NCBI GenBank assembly: GCA_017395105.1
Contig: JAFPWD010000001.1
Coordinates: 22,909-86,908 of the forward strand
DNA length: 64,000 nt
Reading direction: 5' to 3'
DNA from: Clostridia bacterium
GTDB lineage: Bacteria; Bacillota; Clostridia; Christensenellales; CAG-138
Of this stretch, positions 56,092 to 64,000 are shown one piece after another. The number at the start of each line of letters is the position of its first letter. Within the stretch, counting starts at the first letter, position 1. The notes under the pieces were generated by a model. The model had not been told where the DNA came from, made no database searches, and worked only from the letters and a program-made list of their open reading frames with translations. Position numbers and translations under genes: made by a program.

Positions 56092-56139
56092 AGTATCGTG
56101 CCAAAACGCGCAATCGATATTCGGAGGGAATGCCTCAAT

Positions 56140-56943
56140 ATGGAAAATGAACTGAACAACAAGGATTGCAGGCTGTACGGCTCGCCGTACTGCGCTGTGT
56201 TGAATCAAAAAAACTGTAAGGACTGCCGCATCTCCAAGCTCGGAGCGGCGGATCAGCTCAAGGCGGCTGAGGATATCCTCTATATCGCCGAGGCGCTGCC
56301 GGAGGACGGACTGGAGGGCATTATGAATTCAACGGGCTGTGCGCTATGTCGCACCAAGGGCAGGGAAGGCGAGGAAGCGAACGCGGCAGTGCAGTACGCC
56401 CAGATGGATATGGGGCATCTGCATCCCACGGCGAAGGTGGGCGAAAAGCTTTCGGGCAGCTACGATCGCGGAACGGCGATGACCGTGCCCGTTCAGCTTC
56501 CCGTTTGCGAGAGCTGCCGCAAAAAGATCGGCAAGAAATCCTATCTGCCGCTTGCGCTCGGCTGCATCATCGCCGCTGCGGGTCTTGCGCTCGTTTCGCT
56601 TGAGCCCGTGCGCAGCGCACTCACAAAATACGGCAGGATCATTCCGTTCCTCGTGTTCCTGATCTTCGTTTTTGTGGGCATAATCGTTGAAAGCCTCGTC
56701 AAACGCTCCATTGGGAAAAAGAACGAGCGCACCGTCAACTCCCGCGCCAAGCGCATATCCGCCATCGCTCCGCTTCTTGAGCGCGGCTGGTTCGCAATAG
56801 GCGAGATGAACGACGGAATGCCCTTTATTTTCACCAAAAAGAAGCTCGACAGCGGTATTCTGACAGGCGAAAACCAGAGGGAGCTGCTCAATGAGATTCG
56901 CTCCGCAGGAAAAGCGGGGATAGATGCGCTTTCCCGAAGGTGA
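56140..56943 (+). CDS. Membrane protein with N-terminal cysteine cluster, function unknown
   Basis: 267 residues from the ATG at 56140 (GGAGGGAA upstream). The N-terminus has a cysteine pattern (CRLYGSPYC...NCKDC) that could bind zinc. Further cysteine pairs occur at CALC and CESC, so one or two zinc-ribbon-like folds are plausible. Two membrane helices follow (about 148-168 and 182-202), then a cytoplasmic domain. No known family was recognised. Confidence 0.55.
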   Translation: MENELNNKDCRLYGSPYCAVLNQKNCKDCRISKLGAADQLKAAEDILYIAEALPEDGLEGIMNSTGCALCRTKGREGEEANAAVQYAQMDMGHLHPTAKVGEKLSGSYDRGTAMTVPVQLPVCESCRKKIGKKSYLPLALGCIIAAAGLALVSLEPVRSALTKYGRIIPFLVFLIFVFVGIIVESLVKRSIGKKNERTVNSRAKRISAIAPLLERGWFAIGEMNDGMPFIFTKKKLDSGILTGENQRELLNEIRSAGKAGIDALSRR

Positions 56944-57034
56944 AAGGCAGGGGCTTGAGCTTTGATCGGCTTGAATGATCGGCTTTGCCCAATGCCGCGT
57001 GCATCATAGAGGAAACATATTACATAAGCGTAAA

Positions 57035-57688
57035 TTACATAAGCGTGAATCGGCTCCTGTTCGTTTGCAGGAGCCCTTCCTTTTGCATTTTGCCAAGCTC
57101 TGCGCTAAGGGAGCTTCTTTCCACGGAAAGATAATCGGCAAGCTGCTGGCGGTCGAAGGGGATGGTGAAGCTCGGGCTGCCCGCTTTCTTTGCCATCAAC
57201 GATAGATAGTCCATAAGCTTCGCCCGCGTTGTGCGCTTTGAAATATGAGCGAGCTTGGTCACAAGGCGGACGTTGTTTTTGGAGAGCGCGAAGAAAAGAT
57301 TTCTGATCACCTGTGTGTGGAAACGACAGGCCGAGGAACAGGTCGTCAGCACGCGGTCCGCATCGAACGAGATAACGATCGAGGGTTCAACGGCAACGAC
57401 GTCGTTCATTATCGCCTCTCCGGAAAGGTAGGCCTGACCGAAAACTTCGCCCGTCGATATGGCAGTAAAAATGTTACGGTTGCCCCAAAAATCCTCGCTC
57501 TGCACGTGGAGCCGCCCTTCGGCAAGCACGAAGATGCGATCGACGCGCTCGCCTTGACGGATCAGGTATTCACCCTCGCTGAAATGGCTCTGCTTCGCAT
57601 TCAAACAGCCGAGCATCGCCTCGATCGCGCTTTCGTCGATGCCCTCAAACAGATTTGTTTCTTTCAATAACTTCAAATATTTTTTCAT
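57035..57688 (-). CDS. Crp/Fnr-family transcriptional regulator (probable regulator of hcp)
   Basis: 217 residues from the ATG at 57688. The N-terminal cyclic-nucleotide-type effector domain (EGEYLIRQGERVDRIFVLAEG) leads to a dimer helix and a winged HTH (FDRQQLADYLSVERSSLSAE). The N-terminal FNR-type cysteine cluster is absent; isolated cysteines occur mid-protein. It is divergent from the hcp operon, and a palindrome (57702-57717) lies in between. HcpR-like Crp/Fnr proteins control hcp in other anaerobes. The effector (NO, haem or other) is not evident. Confidence 0.8.
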   Translation of the reverse strand: MKKYLKLLKETNLFEGIDESAIEAMLGCLNAKQSHFSEGEYLIRQGERVDRIFVLAEGRLHVQSEDFWGNRNIFTAISTGEVFGQAYLSGEAIMNDVVAVEPSIVISFDADRVLTTCSSACRFHTQVIRNLFFALSKNNVRLVTKLAHISKRTTRAKLMDYLSLMAKKAGSPSFTIPFDRQQLADYLSVERSSLSAELGKMQKEGLLQTNRSRFTLM

Positions 57689-57701
57689 AAAAGCCTCGTT
57701 T

Positions 57702-57717
57702 TGTTGGAAAAACAACA
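57702..57717. promoter_or_regulatory. Palindromic operator between the Crp/Fnr gene and hcp operon
   Basis: TGTTG-GAAAAA-CAACA is a 16-bp palindrome with the spacing of Crp/Fnr sites. Its centre (57709.5) lies 41.5 bp upstream of the start predicted from the -10 at 57739-57744, the classic class II activation position. It also lies within the regulator's own 5' region, allowing autoregulation. Confidence 0.65.
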
Positions 57718-57738
57718 TACTTACATGGCGAATGATAC

Positions 57739-57744
57739 TATAAT
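57739..57744 (+). promoter_or_regulatory. -10 element of the hcp operon
   Basis: TATAAT at 57739-57744, with no -35 consensus at the correct distance (CATACT), which fits an activator-dependent promoter. Confidence 0.6.
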
Positions 57745-57772
57745 ACGCTCAGAAAGTCAACCGGAGGCCATT

Positions 57773-58027
57773 ATGAAACCGAAGATAAGAATAACCCTTG
57801 TGGAAAGATTGGGCGATCATCCATGCCATCGCGGCCACGCCATGGGGGACAGCTTTGATTTCGACACGGAGCGCGGAAAGCTCTGCCCCATGGCTGCGCA
57901 CGTCGCATTTCCGTACGTGGACATACTCCGCTACGGCGGCGAACCTCCGAAGGCAAGGTGCGGCGAGGTGCGCTTCTGCTGCCCCGACAGCGACGTTATA
58001 AACGTTTTCAAAATAGAAAAAATATAA
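57773..58027 (+). CDS. TIGR04076 family protein
   Basis: 84 residues from the ATG at 57773 (CGGAGG upstream). The cysteine and histidine pattern (DHPCHRGHAMGDSFDF, LCPMAAHVAFPYVD, VRFCCPD) matches the small TIGR04076 family of unknown function, often found in anaerobes near redox genes. The cysteines suggest metal binding. It is first in the hcp operon, 14 nt before hcp. Confidence 0.75.
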   Translation: MKPKIRITLVERLGDHPCHRGHAMGDSFDFDTERGKLCPMAAHVAFPYVDILRYGGEPPKARCGEVRFCCPDSDVINVFKIEKI

Positions 58028-58041
58028 AGGAGAGAAAGAAA

Positions 58042-59640
58042 ATGGATTGCAAGATGTTTTGTTATCAGTGTGAGCAGACGGCGGCGGGGCGCGGCTGCAT
58101 GGGCGCGGCAGGCGTTTGCGGCAAGAAGGCGGAGACCGCGAAGCTTCAGGACAAGCTGACCGGTGAGCTTATTGGCCTTGCGAATGCGGCGCATGAAAAC
58201 CCGAACGTGAACGCGGCGACCGATGCGCTCATCATGGAGGGGCTTTTCACAACCATAACCAACGTTAATTTCAACGATGAGACCATCGGCGCTCTCATTG
58301 AAAGAGTGCTGAAGGAGAAGGCTCGCCTCGTTCCCAACTGCGCCGACTGCGGCTCGCACTGCGGCAGAACGGACGGCTTCGATATGGGGAAGCTTTGGAC
58401 GGACGATGAGGACGTTCGCTCGCTTAAATCGCTCATCCTGTTCGGCATTCGCGGCATGGCGGCCTATGCGTATCACGCTGCGGTGCTCGGCAGGCATGAT
58501 GCGGAGGTCAACCGCTTCTTTTACAAAGCGCTCGCTGTCATTGGCACAGACGGCATCTCTGCGGAAAAGCTTCTGTCGGTCGTGCTCGAGGTGGGCGAAG
58601 TGAACCTCAAGTGCATGGCTCTGCTTGATAAAGCGAATACGGACACCTTCGGCAACCCCGAACCCACCGAGGTGAGCCTGACCGTTGAACAGGGGCCCTT
58701 CATCGTGATCACGGGCCACGATCTTTACGACCTCAAAATGCTCCTCGAGCAAACCGAGGGCAGGGGCATAAACATCTATACCCACGGCGAAATGCTGCCC
58801 GCGCACGGCTACCCCGAGCTCAAAAAGTATAAGCATCTCAAGGGCAATTTCGGCACCGCCTGGCAGAACCAGCAGAAGGAGTTCGATTCCATCCCCGCGC
58901 CCGTGCTCTTCACCACAAACTGCCTCATGCCTCCGAAGGAGAGCTATTTCGACCGCGTTTTCACCACCGAGGTTGTATCCTATCCGGGGCTCGTTCATAT
59001 CGGCGAGGATAAGGATTTCACACCGGTCATAGAAAAGGCGCTCGAGCTTGGCGGCTATGCGGAGGATAAGCATTTCACCGGCATAAACGGCGGAACAAAG
59101 GTCATGACGGGCTTCGCACACGGCGCTGTGCTCGGCGCTGCGGACAAGGTGGTAGAAGCGGTCAAAAACGGGGAGATCAGGCATTTCTTCCTCGTCGGCG
59201 GCTGCGACGGGGCAAGACCGGGTCGCAATTACTACACCGATTTCGTTAAAAACACCCCGAAGGACAGCGTGGTGCTGACGCTCGCCTGCGGCAAGTATCG
59301 TTTCAACGACCTCGACCTCGGCACCGTCGCGGGACTGCCCCGCATAATGGATATGGGCCAGTGCAACGATGCTTACAGCGCGATCCGCGTTGCGGCCGCC
59401 CTGGCGGAAGCGTTTAACTGCGGCGTGAACGAGCTGCCCCTTTCGATCGTGCTCTCGTGGTATGAGCAGAAGGCGGTCTGCGTGCTTCTGACGCTCCTGC
59501 ACCTCGGCATAACGAATATCCGCCTCGGACCCACGCTTCCCGCATTCGTATCCCCGAACGTTCTGGATATACTCGTTAAAACCTTTAATATCGCTCCCAC
59601 GGGCACTCCCGAGGACGATATCAAAGCGCTGATGAAATAA
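58042..59640 (+). CDS. hcp: Hydroxylamine reductase / hybrid-cluster protein
   Basis: 532 residues from the ATG at 58042 (AAGGAG upstream). The N-terminal cysteine motif CYQCEQTAAGRGCMGAAGVC binds the [4Fe-4S] cluster. Hybrid-cluster ligands appear in DCGSHC, TTNCLMPP, GGCDGARPG, LACGKY and the MGQCND region. Length is normal for the three-domain class. Hcp reduces hydroxylamine and NO-related products in the cytoplasm. The partner ferredoxin is the next gene. Confidence 0.95.
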   Translation: MDCKMFCYQCEQTAAGRGCMGAAGVCGKKAETAKLQDKLTGELIGLANAAHENPNVNAATDALIMEGLFTTITNVNFNDETIGALIERVLKEKARLVPNCADCGSHCGRTDGFDMGKLWTDDEDVRSLKSLILFGIRGMAAYAYHAAVLGRHDAEVNRFFYKALAVIGTDGISAEKLLSVVLEVGEVNLKCMALLDKANTDTFGNPEPTEVSLTVEQGPFIVITGHDLYDLKMLLEQTEGRGINIYTHGEMLPAHGYPELKKYKHLKGNFGTAWQNQQKEFDSIPAPVLFTTNCLMPPKESYFDRVFTTEVVSYPGLVHIGEDKDFTPVIEKALELGGYAEDKHFTGINGGTKVMTGFAHGAVLGAADKVVEAVKNGEIRHFFLVGGCDGARPGRNYYTDFVKNTPKDSVVLTLACGKYRFNDLDLGTVAGLPRIMDMGQCNDAYSAIRVAAALAEAFNCGVNELPLSIVLSWYEQKAVCVLLTLLHLGITNIRLGPTLPAFVSPNVLDILVKTFNIAPTGTPEDDIKALMK

Positions 59641-59657
59641 GCCCGGAGGAAACGAAT

Positions 59658-60362
59658 ATGGTCAGGAAGATAATCAAGATCGACGAAGAAAAATGCAACG
59701 GCTGCGGCCTTTGCGCGACCGCCTGCCACGAGGGGGCGATCGAGATGGTGAACGGCAAGGCGAAGCTCGTGCGCGAGAGCTTCTGCGACGGTCTTGGCGA
59801 CTGCCTGCCGAACTGTCCCACGGGCGCGATCGCGTTCGAGGAGCGTGAGGCTCCCGAATACGACGAAAAGGCGGTGCTGAAAGCCAAGCAGAAGAAGCTT
59901 TCCCATGAGCACGCGCAGGGAGGCTGCCCCGGCTCGCGCGCAAGGGCACTCGAAGCAAAGCCTGCGGAGGAAGCCCCGGCAGCGGGCGGATCCGTTTCGC
60001 GGCTTGCGCAGTGGCCCTGCCAGATCAAGCTCGTTCCCGCGAATGCGGCGTTCTTTGACGGCGCGAAGCTGCTTATCGCCGCCGACTGCACGGCTTACGC
60101 CTATGCACGCATGCACGAGGAGTTCATGCGCGGCAGAGTTACGCTGATCGGCTGTCCGAAGCTCGACGCCGTGGACTATTCCGAGAAGCTGACCGCCATC
60201 ATCCGAGAGAACGATATAAAGAGCGTTACGATAGTGCGCATGGAGGTTCCCTGCTGCGGCGGCCTCAGGATGGCGGCGGAAACCGCTCTGAAGGCAAGCG
60301 GAAAATTCATACCATGGCAGGTCGTTACGATCTCCACGGACGGCAGGATACTCGAGCGATAG
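59658..60362 (+). CDS. 4Fe-4S ferredoxin-type electron carrier for Hcp
   Basis: 234 residues. The N-terminus holds two iron-sulfur motifs: CNGCGLCATACHEGA, and a longer-spaced CDGLGDCLPNCPTGA. A C-terminal domain of about 130 residues contains further cysteines (IAADCTAYAYARMHEEFM, EVPCCGG). Proteins of this design are typical hcp neighbours and pass electrons to Hcp. It lies 17 nt after hcp. Confidence 0.85.
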   Translation: MVRKIIKIDEEKCNGCGLCATACHEGAIEMVNGKAKLVRESFCDGLGDCLPNCPTGAIAFEEREAPEYDEKAVLKAKQKKLSHEHAQGGCPGSRARALEAKPAEEAPAAGGSVSRLAQWPCQIKLVPANAAFFDGAKLLIAADCTAYAYARMHEEFMRGRVTLIGCPKLDAVDYSEKLTAIIRENDIKSVTIVRMEVPCCGGLRMAAETALKASGKFIPWQVVTISTDGRILER

Positions 60363-60411
60363 GCTCCGCGATAAACCGAGCAAATATTTTTGGTTTTTTC
60401 CTTAAAAACAC

Positions 60412-60440
60412 TTGACTAAACTTGAATATCATGGTATTAT
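60412..60440 (+). promoter_or_regulatory. Promoter of rpsL-rpsG-fusA
   Basis: TTGACT (60412-60417), a 17-nt spacer and TATTAT (60435-60440). Confidence 0.75.
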
Positions 60441-60443
60441 ACG

Positions 60444-60527
60444 CATAGTGTGCTTTAAAATGACACACTATGTGTTTTTATGTGGAAAACACTCCTTCAT
60501 ATAGGGTTGCAAGGAGTTTTCTTTATA
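60444..60527 (+). promoter_or_regulatory. rpsL leader with two hairpins, possible attenuator
   Basis: CATAGTGTG (60444-60452) pairs with CACACTATG (60464-60472) at the 5' end of the RNA. The second hairpin, GAAAA-CA-CTCCTT with AAGGAGTTTTC (60485-60521), is followed by T-rich sequence and resembles an intrinsic terminator inside the leader. Confidence 0.55.
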
Positions 60528-60560
60528 TAAAAATAACAATATTTTTAAGGAGAAACTTTC

Positions 60561-60935
60561 ATGCCCACCATTAATCAGCTGGTCAGAAAGAGCAGGGAAA
60601 AGGTTGAGTATAAGTCCAATTCCCCTATTCTGAAGCAGTGCCCCCAGCGCCGCGGCGTCTGCACCGCAGTCCGTACGCTGACCCCCAAGAAGCCGAACTC
60701 CGCGCTTCGTAAGATCGCCCGTATCCGTCTGACCGACGGTCTCGAGGGTACGGCCTACATCCCCGGCATCGGCCACAACCTTCAGGAGCACTCCGTTGTC
60801 CTCATCAGGGGCGGCAGGGTCAAGGACCTCCCCGGTGTGCGCTACCACATCATCCGCGGTGCACTCGATACCGCTGGCGTTGCAAAGCGTATGCAGGCTC
60901 GCAGCCGTTACGGCGCGAAGCGTCCCAAGAAGTAA
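60561..60935 (+). CDS. rpsL: 30S ribosomal protein S12
   Basis: 124 residues. [14 protein letters not shown] and [18 protein letters not shown] are intact; the lysine at the streptomycin-resistance site is wild type. S12 acts in decoding. AAGGAG precedes the ATG; rpsG follows 12 nt later. Confidence 0.98.
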   Translation: MPTINQLVRKSREKVEYKSNSPILKQCPQRRGVCTAVRTLTPKKPNSALRKIARIRLTDGLEGTAYIPGIGHNLQEHSVVLIRGGRVKDLPGVRYHIIRGALDTAGVAKRMQARSRYGAKRPKK

Positions 60936-60947
60936 GGAGGTAACCAT

Positions 60948-61418
60948 ATGCCCAGAAGAGGTTTCGTTCCCAAGAGGGAAGTGCTTGATGATCCTATCTA
61001 CGGCGGCAAGCTCGTAACCAAGCTCATCAACCAGGTAATGCTCGACGGCAAGCGCGGCACCGCTCAGAAGGCGTGCTACGGTGCTTTCGATATCATCAAG
61101 GAAAAGACCGGTCGTGAACCCCTCGAGGTGTTCCAGGAGGCCATGAACAACATCATGCCCGTTCTCGAGGTCAAGGCTCGCCGAGTCGGCGGTTCCACCT
61201 ATCAGGTGCCGATCGAGATCCGTGCAGAGCGCCGTCAGACCCTCGGTCTTCGCTGGCTCGTGCTCTATGCCCGCAACAGGAATGAGCGCACCATGCAGGA
61301 GAGGCTCGCAGGCGAGATCCTCGATGCATGCAACCAGCAGGGCTCCGCTTTCAAGAAGAAAGAGGACGTTCACAAGATGGCAGAGGCCAACAAGGCGTTT
61401 GCACACTTCAGGTTTTAA
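60948..61418 (+). CDS. rpsG: 30S ribosomal protein S7
   Basis: 156 residues, normal length. [19 protein letters not shown] and [12 protein letters not shown]-type motif ([16 protein letters not shown]) are diagnostic. S7 organises the 3' domain of 16S rRNA. AAGGAGGT precedes the ATG. Confidence 0.98.
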   Translation: MPRRGFVPKREVLDDPIYGGKLVTKLINQVMLDGKRGTAQKACYGAFDIIKEKTGREPLEVFQEAMNNIMPVLEVKARRVGGSTYQVPIEIRAERRQTLGLRWLVLYARNRNERTMQERLAGEILDACNQQGSAFKKKEDVHKMAEANKAFAHFRF

Positions 61419-61517
61419 TCGAGGGTCGAGCCAAGACCACGATCAAAGCCTTCGGCGGCGGTTCTATTTGCCGTTTGCCGCATAAAATAAAAAATACAGC
61501 GGAAAGGAGGAGAAGCT

Positions 61518-63593
61518 ATGCCGAGAACCACATCGCTTGAGAAGACCCGAAACATCGGGATAATGGCTCATATCGACGCGGGCAAGACCACGACCACCGA
61601 GAGGATACTGTTCTACACGGGCAAGATCCACCGTATGGGCGAGGTTCACGAGGGCGCTGCCGCCATGGACTACATGGAGCAGGAGCGCGAGCGCGGCATA
61701 ACCATCACCTCCGCCGCAACCACCGCCTATTGGCGCGAGCACCGCATAAACATCATCGACACGCCGGGTCACGTTGATTTCACCGTTGAGGTGGAGCGCA
61801 GCCTTCGCGTTCTCGACGGCGCGGTTGCGGTATTCTGCGCGAAAGGCGGAGTTGAATCGCAGAGCGAGACCGTTTGGCATCAGGCCGAGAGATACGGCGT
61901 TCCGAGGATGGCTTATGTAAATAAGATGGACATCGTCGGCGCAGACTATCTCAACGTTATCGATATGATGCGCGAGCGGCTCGGCGCAAACCCCGTTGCC
62001 ATCCAGCTCCCCATAGGAGCGGAAGGCGATTTTCGCGGCATAGTTGATCTTGTGCGCATGTGTGCCGAGGTCTACTACGACGAGGAGGGCACCGATATCC
62101 GCGTAGAGAGCATTCCCGAGAATCTGCTCGACGATGCGCAGGAGTATCGCAATATGCTCATCGAGGCCGTTTCGGATGAGAGCGATGAGCTGATGGAGCT
62201 GTATCTCGGCGGGGAGGACATCCCCGAGGAGCTGCTCAAAAGCTGCATCAGAAGCGCAACGCTAAACAATCGCGCCGTTCCCGTTTGCTGCGGTTCATCC
62301 TATCGCAATAAGGGCGTTCAGCCCCTTCTCGATGCGATAGTGGACTATCTGCCGAGCCCCTTGGACATTCCGCCGATCGAGGCGATAGGCAAGGGCGGCA
62401 GCAAGATCGTTGAAGTTAAGGCGGATGATTCCGCTCCATTCGCGGCGCTTTGCTTCAAGATAGTCGCCGATCCGTTCGTGGGTCGTCTCGCATTCTGTCG
62501 CGTATACAGCGGCACCCTCAAGGTCGGCACCGCCGTGTTCAACAGCAGCAAGGGCAAGCGCGAGCGCGTTTCCAAGCTTCTTTTGATGCACGCAAACAGC
62601 CGCACCGAGGTGGAGGAGGTCTACGCGGGCGATATCGTTGCAATGGTCGGTCTCAAGGAAACGATCACCGGCGAAACGCTCTGCAGCGAGGGTCGCCAGC
62701 TACTGATGGAATCCATGGATTTCCCGGATCCCGTCATCCGCATCGCAATTGAGTCCAAGACCAAGGCGGGGCAGGAGAAGCTGGAGGAATCCCTTAAAAA
62801 GCTCGGCGAGGAGGATCCCACCTTCCGCACCTATTCCGATGCGGAAACGGGTCAAACCATCATCGCCGGCATGGGCGAGCTGCACCTTGATATCATAGTA
62901 GACAGGCTAATTCGCGAATTCAAATGCGAATGCCGCGTCGGCAAGCCCTCGGTGGCGTACCGCGAAAGCATCAAATCCCCCGCAAGGGGCGAGGGCGTTT
63001 GCGAGCGCGTTGCCGCAGGCAAGAACATCTACGGCCGCTGCGTGGTCGAATTCGCGCCCGGCGAAGCCGGAAGCGGCATCAGGTTCGAGAACCGCGTTTC
63101 CACCGCCAAGCTCCCCGCGGAGTTTGCAAAGGCTGTCGAAGAGGGCGTTATGGATGCTTCAAGAAGCGGCAATCTCGGCGGTTACGAGTGTGTCGATTTC
63201 TCGGCTGCGCTCGTTGATGCGGACGTAAACGAGCTTGAATCCGTTGAGCTCGCCTATAAGATCGCGGGCAGCTTCGCATTCCGCGAGGCGTTCACGAGGG
63301 AGAATTCACTCCTTCTCGAGCCCTTCATGAAATGCGATATCGTGGTGCCCGATGAGTTCCTTGGCGACATCATGGGCAGCATCACCGCCCGTCACGGTCA
63401 GGTGCTCGGAAGCGAGCCGAGAAGCGGTGGAAGGACCTGCATTGAGTCCATGTGCCCGCTTCGCGAGATGTTCGGCTACGCCACAGACCTGCGCTCAAAG
63501 ACTCAGGGCAGGGGAAGCTTCTCGATGCAGTTCGACCACTACCAGGAGGTTCCGGCGAACCTTGCGGACAAGATTCTCGGAATTATATATTGA
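61518..63593 (+). CDS. fusA: Elongation factor G
   Basis: 691 residues. The GTP-binding elements [34 protein letters not shown] and NKMD are all present. The domain IV and V regions are recognisable ([43 protein letters not shown]) though domain IV is somewhat divergent. AAGGAGG lies before the ATG. It is third gene of the str cluster; a separate promoter lies before tuf. Confidence 0.95.
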   Translation: MPRTTSLEKTRNIGIMAHIDAGKTTTTERILFYTGKIHRMGEVHEGAAAMDYMEQERERGITITSAATTAYWREHRINIIDTPGHVDFTVEVERSLRVLDGAVAVFCAKGGVESQSETVWHQAERYGVPRMAYVNKMDIVGADYLNVIDMMRERLGANPVAIQLPIGAEGDFRGIVDLVRMCAEVYYDEEGTDIRVESIPENLLDDAQEYRNMLIEAVSDESDELMELYLGGEDIPEELLKSCIRSATLNNRAVPVCCGSSYRNKGVQPLLDAIVDYLPSPLDIPPIEAIGKGGSKIVEVKADDSAPFAALCFKIVADPFVGRLAFCRVYSGTLKVGTAVFNSSKGKRERVSKLLLMHANSRTEVEEVYAGDIVAMVGLKETITGETLCSEGRQLLMESMDFPDPVIRIAIESKTKAGQEKLEESLKKLGEEDPTFRTYSDAETGQTIIAGMGELHLDIIVDRLIREFKCECRVGKPSVAYRESIKSPARGEGVCERVAAGKNIYGRCVVEFAPGEAGSGIRFENRVSTAKLPAEFAKAVEEGVMDASRSGNLGGYECVDFSAALVDADVNELESVELAYKIAGSFAFREAFTRENSLLLEPFMKCDIVVPDEFLGDIMGSITARHGQVLGSEPRSGGRTCIESMCPLREMFGYATDLRSKTQGRGSFSMQFDHYQEVPANLADKILGIIY

Positions 63594-63652
63594 TAAACGC
63601 CGTTTTTCTGCTGATTTTAAGGAAAAAAACGGCTCAAAACCCCATTTCGGGA

Positions 63653-63681
63653 TTGAAAAAACATTTCGTTTGGGGTATAAT
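63653..63681 (+). promoter_or_regulatory. Promoter of tuf
   Basis: TTGAAA (63653-63658), a 17-nt spacer and TATAAT (63676-63681). Confidence 0.8.
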
Positions 63682-63727
63682 ACCAAAGTCTGAATAAAAA
63701 CTTATTATCCATTAGGAGGATTTCACA

Positions 63728-64000
63728 ATGGCAAAGCAGAAGTTCGAAAGAACTAAACCCCATGTAAACATCGGCACCATTGGTCACGTTGACCATGGTA
63801 AGACCACTCTGACCGCCGCTATCACCATGACTCTTTCCCAGTCCGGTCAGGCTGCCGCTATGCGCTACGACGAGATCGACAAGGCGCCCGAAGAGAAGGC
63901 TCGTGGTATAACCATCAACACCGCACACGTTGAGTACGAGACCGCTACCCGCCACTATGCTCATGTTGACTGCCCCGGCCACGCCGACTAAGTTAAGAAC
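63728..64000 (+). CDS. tuf: Elongation factor Tu, N-terminal part, with in-frame stop at codon 88 (partial)
   Basis: [46 protein letters not shown] and DCPGHAD leave no doubt about EF-Tu. The next codon should be Tyr (GHADYVKNM), but the sequence reads TAA (63989-63991) and then continues correctly with VKN to the window edge. The gene runs off the window. The stop is either a sequencing or assembly error near a contig end, or a real nonsense mutation in one of two tuf copies. Confidence 0.9.

Overview
The window looks like the chromosome of an anaerobic, Gram-positive bacterium of the Clostridia type. It has moderately high G+C, many lipoprotein and cell-wall signals, a clostridial rplU-prp-rpmA cluster with an N-terminally extended L27, sodium-pumping decarboxylase and citrate lyase operons, an Hcp stress operon and cohesin/dockerin proteins. 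No genus can be named from the sequence. Many promoters read as near-consensus sigma-A sites with exact 17-nt spacers. No tRNA, rRNA, CRISPR array or transposase was seen.

Layout. 1-7.3 kb: tail of a probable ABC ATPase gene, a C39-like lipoprotein, a CLC-F-like anion transporter with a structured leader, a HipA-like fragment, a queuosine-precursor transporter behind a convincing preQ1-I riboswitch plus an SDR, a lipoprotein barnase with its barstar, an XRE membrane regulator and a broken pnuC. 7.4-8.5 kb: rplU-prp-rpmA. 8.6-11.1 kb: luxE/luxC-type acyl reductase pair. 11.2-14.9 kb: Na+-pumping oxaloacetate decarboxylase. 15-16.8 kb: two lipoproteins. 17.1-24.3 kb: citrate lyase genes citD-E-F-C, an RCC1-repeat protein and a fused citX-citG. 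24.4 kb: murI.

25.4-43.9 kb holds the most unusual content: a three-cohesin, cell-wall-type scaffoldin and four dockerin proteins. Three of these are built from adhesin-type domains (choice-of-anchor J/cleaved adhesin, Ig-like group 2, propeller-like, InlB-like, and a gingipain-type DUF2436 domain). The fourth is a C39-like cysteine peptidase. No glycoside hydrolase is present, so this looks like a cohesin/dockerin adhesin-protease surface assembly and not a cellulosome. Between the scaffoldin and the peptidase lie unrelated genes (metallo-hydrolase, GNAT, XRE, PAP2, lipoprotein).

44-64 kb: rpoB-rpoC and rpsL-rpsG-fusA-tuf, separated by about 8.5 kb carrying a frameshifted secreted-protein gene, an ABC exporter set and a Crp/Fnr-hcp-ferredoxin nitrosative-stress locus with a palindrome at -41.5. 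The tuf copy at the window edge has an in-frame stop at codon 88.

How it works together: citrate would be cleaved to acetate and oxaloacetate (Cit), and oxaloacetate decarboxylated to pyruvate with Na+ export (Oad). Hcp and its ferredoxin handle hydroxylamine/NO products. The cohesin/dockerin set would build a multivalent surface layer for binding host, dietary or microbial ligands, with an attached peptidase.
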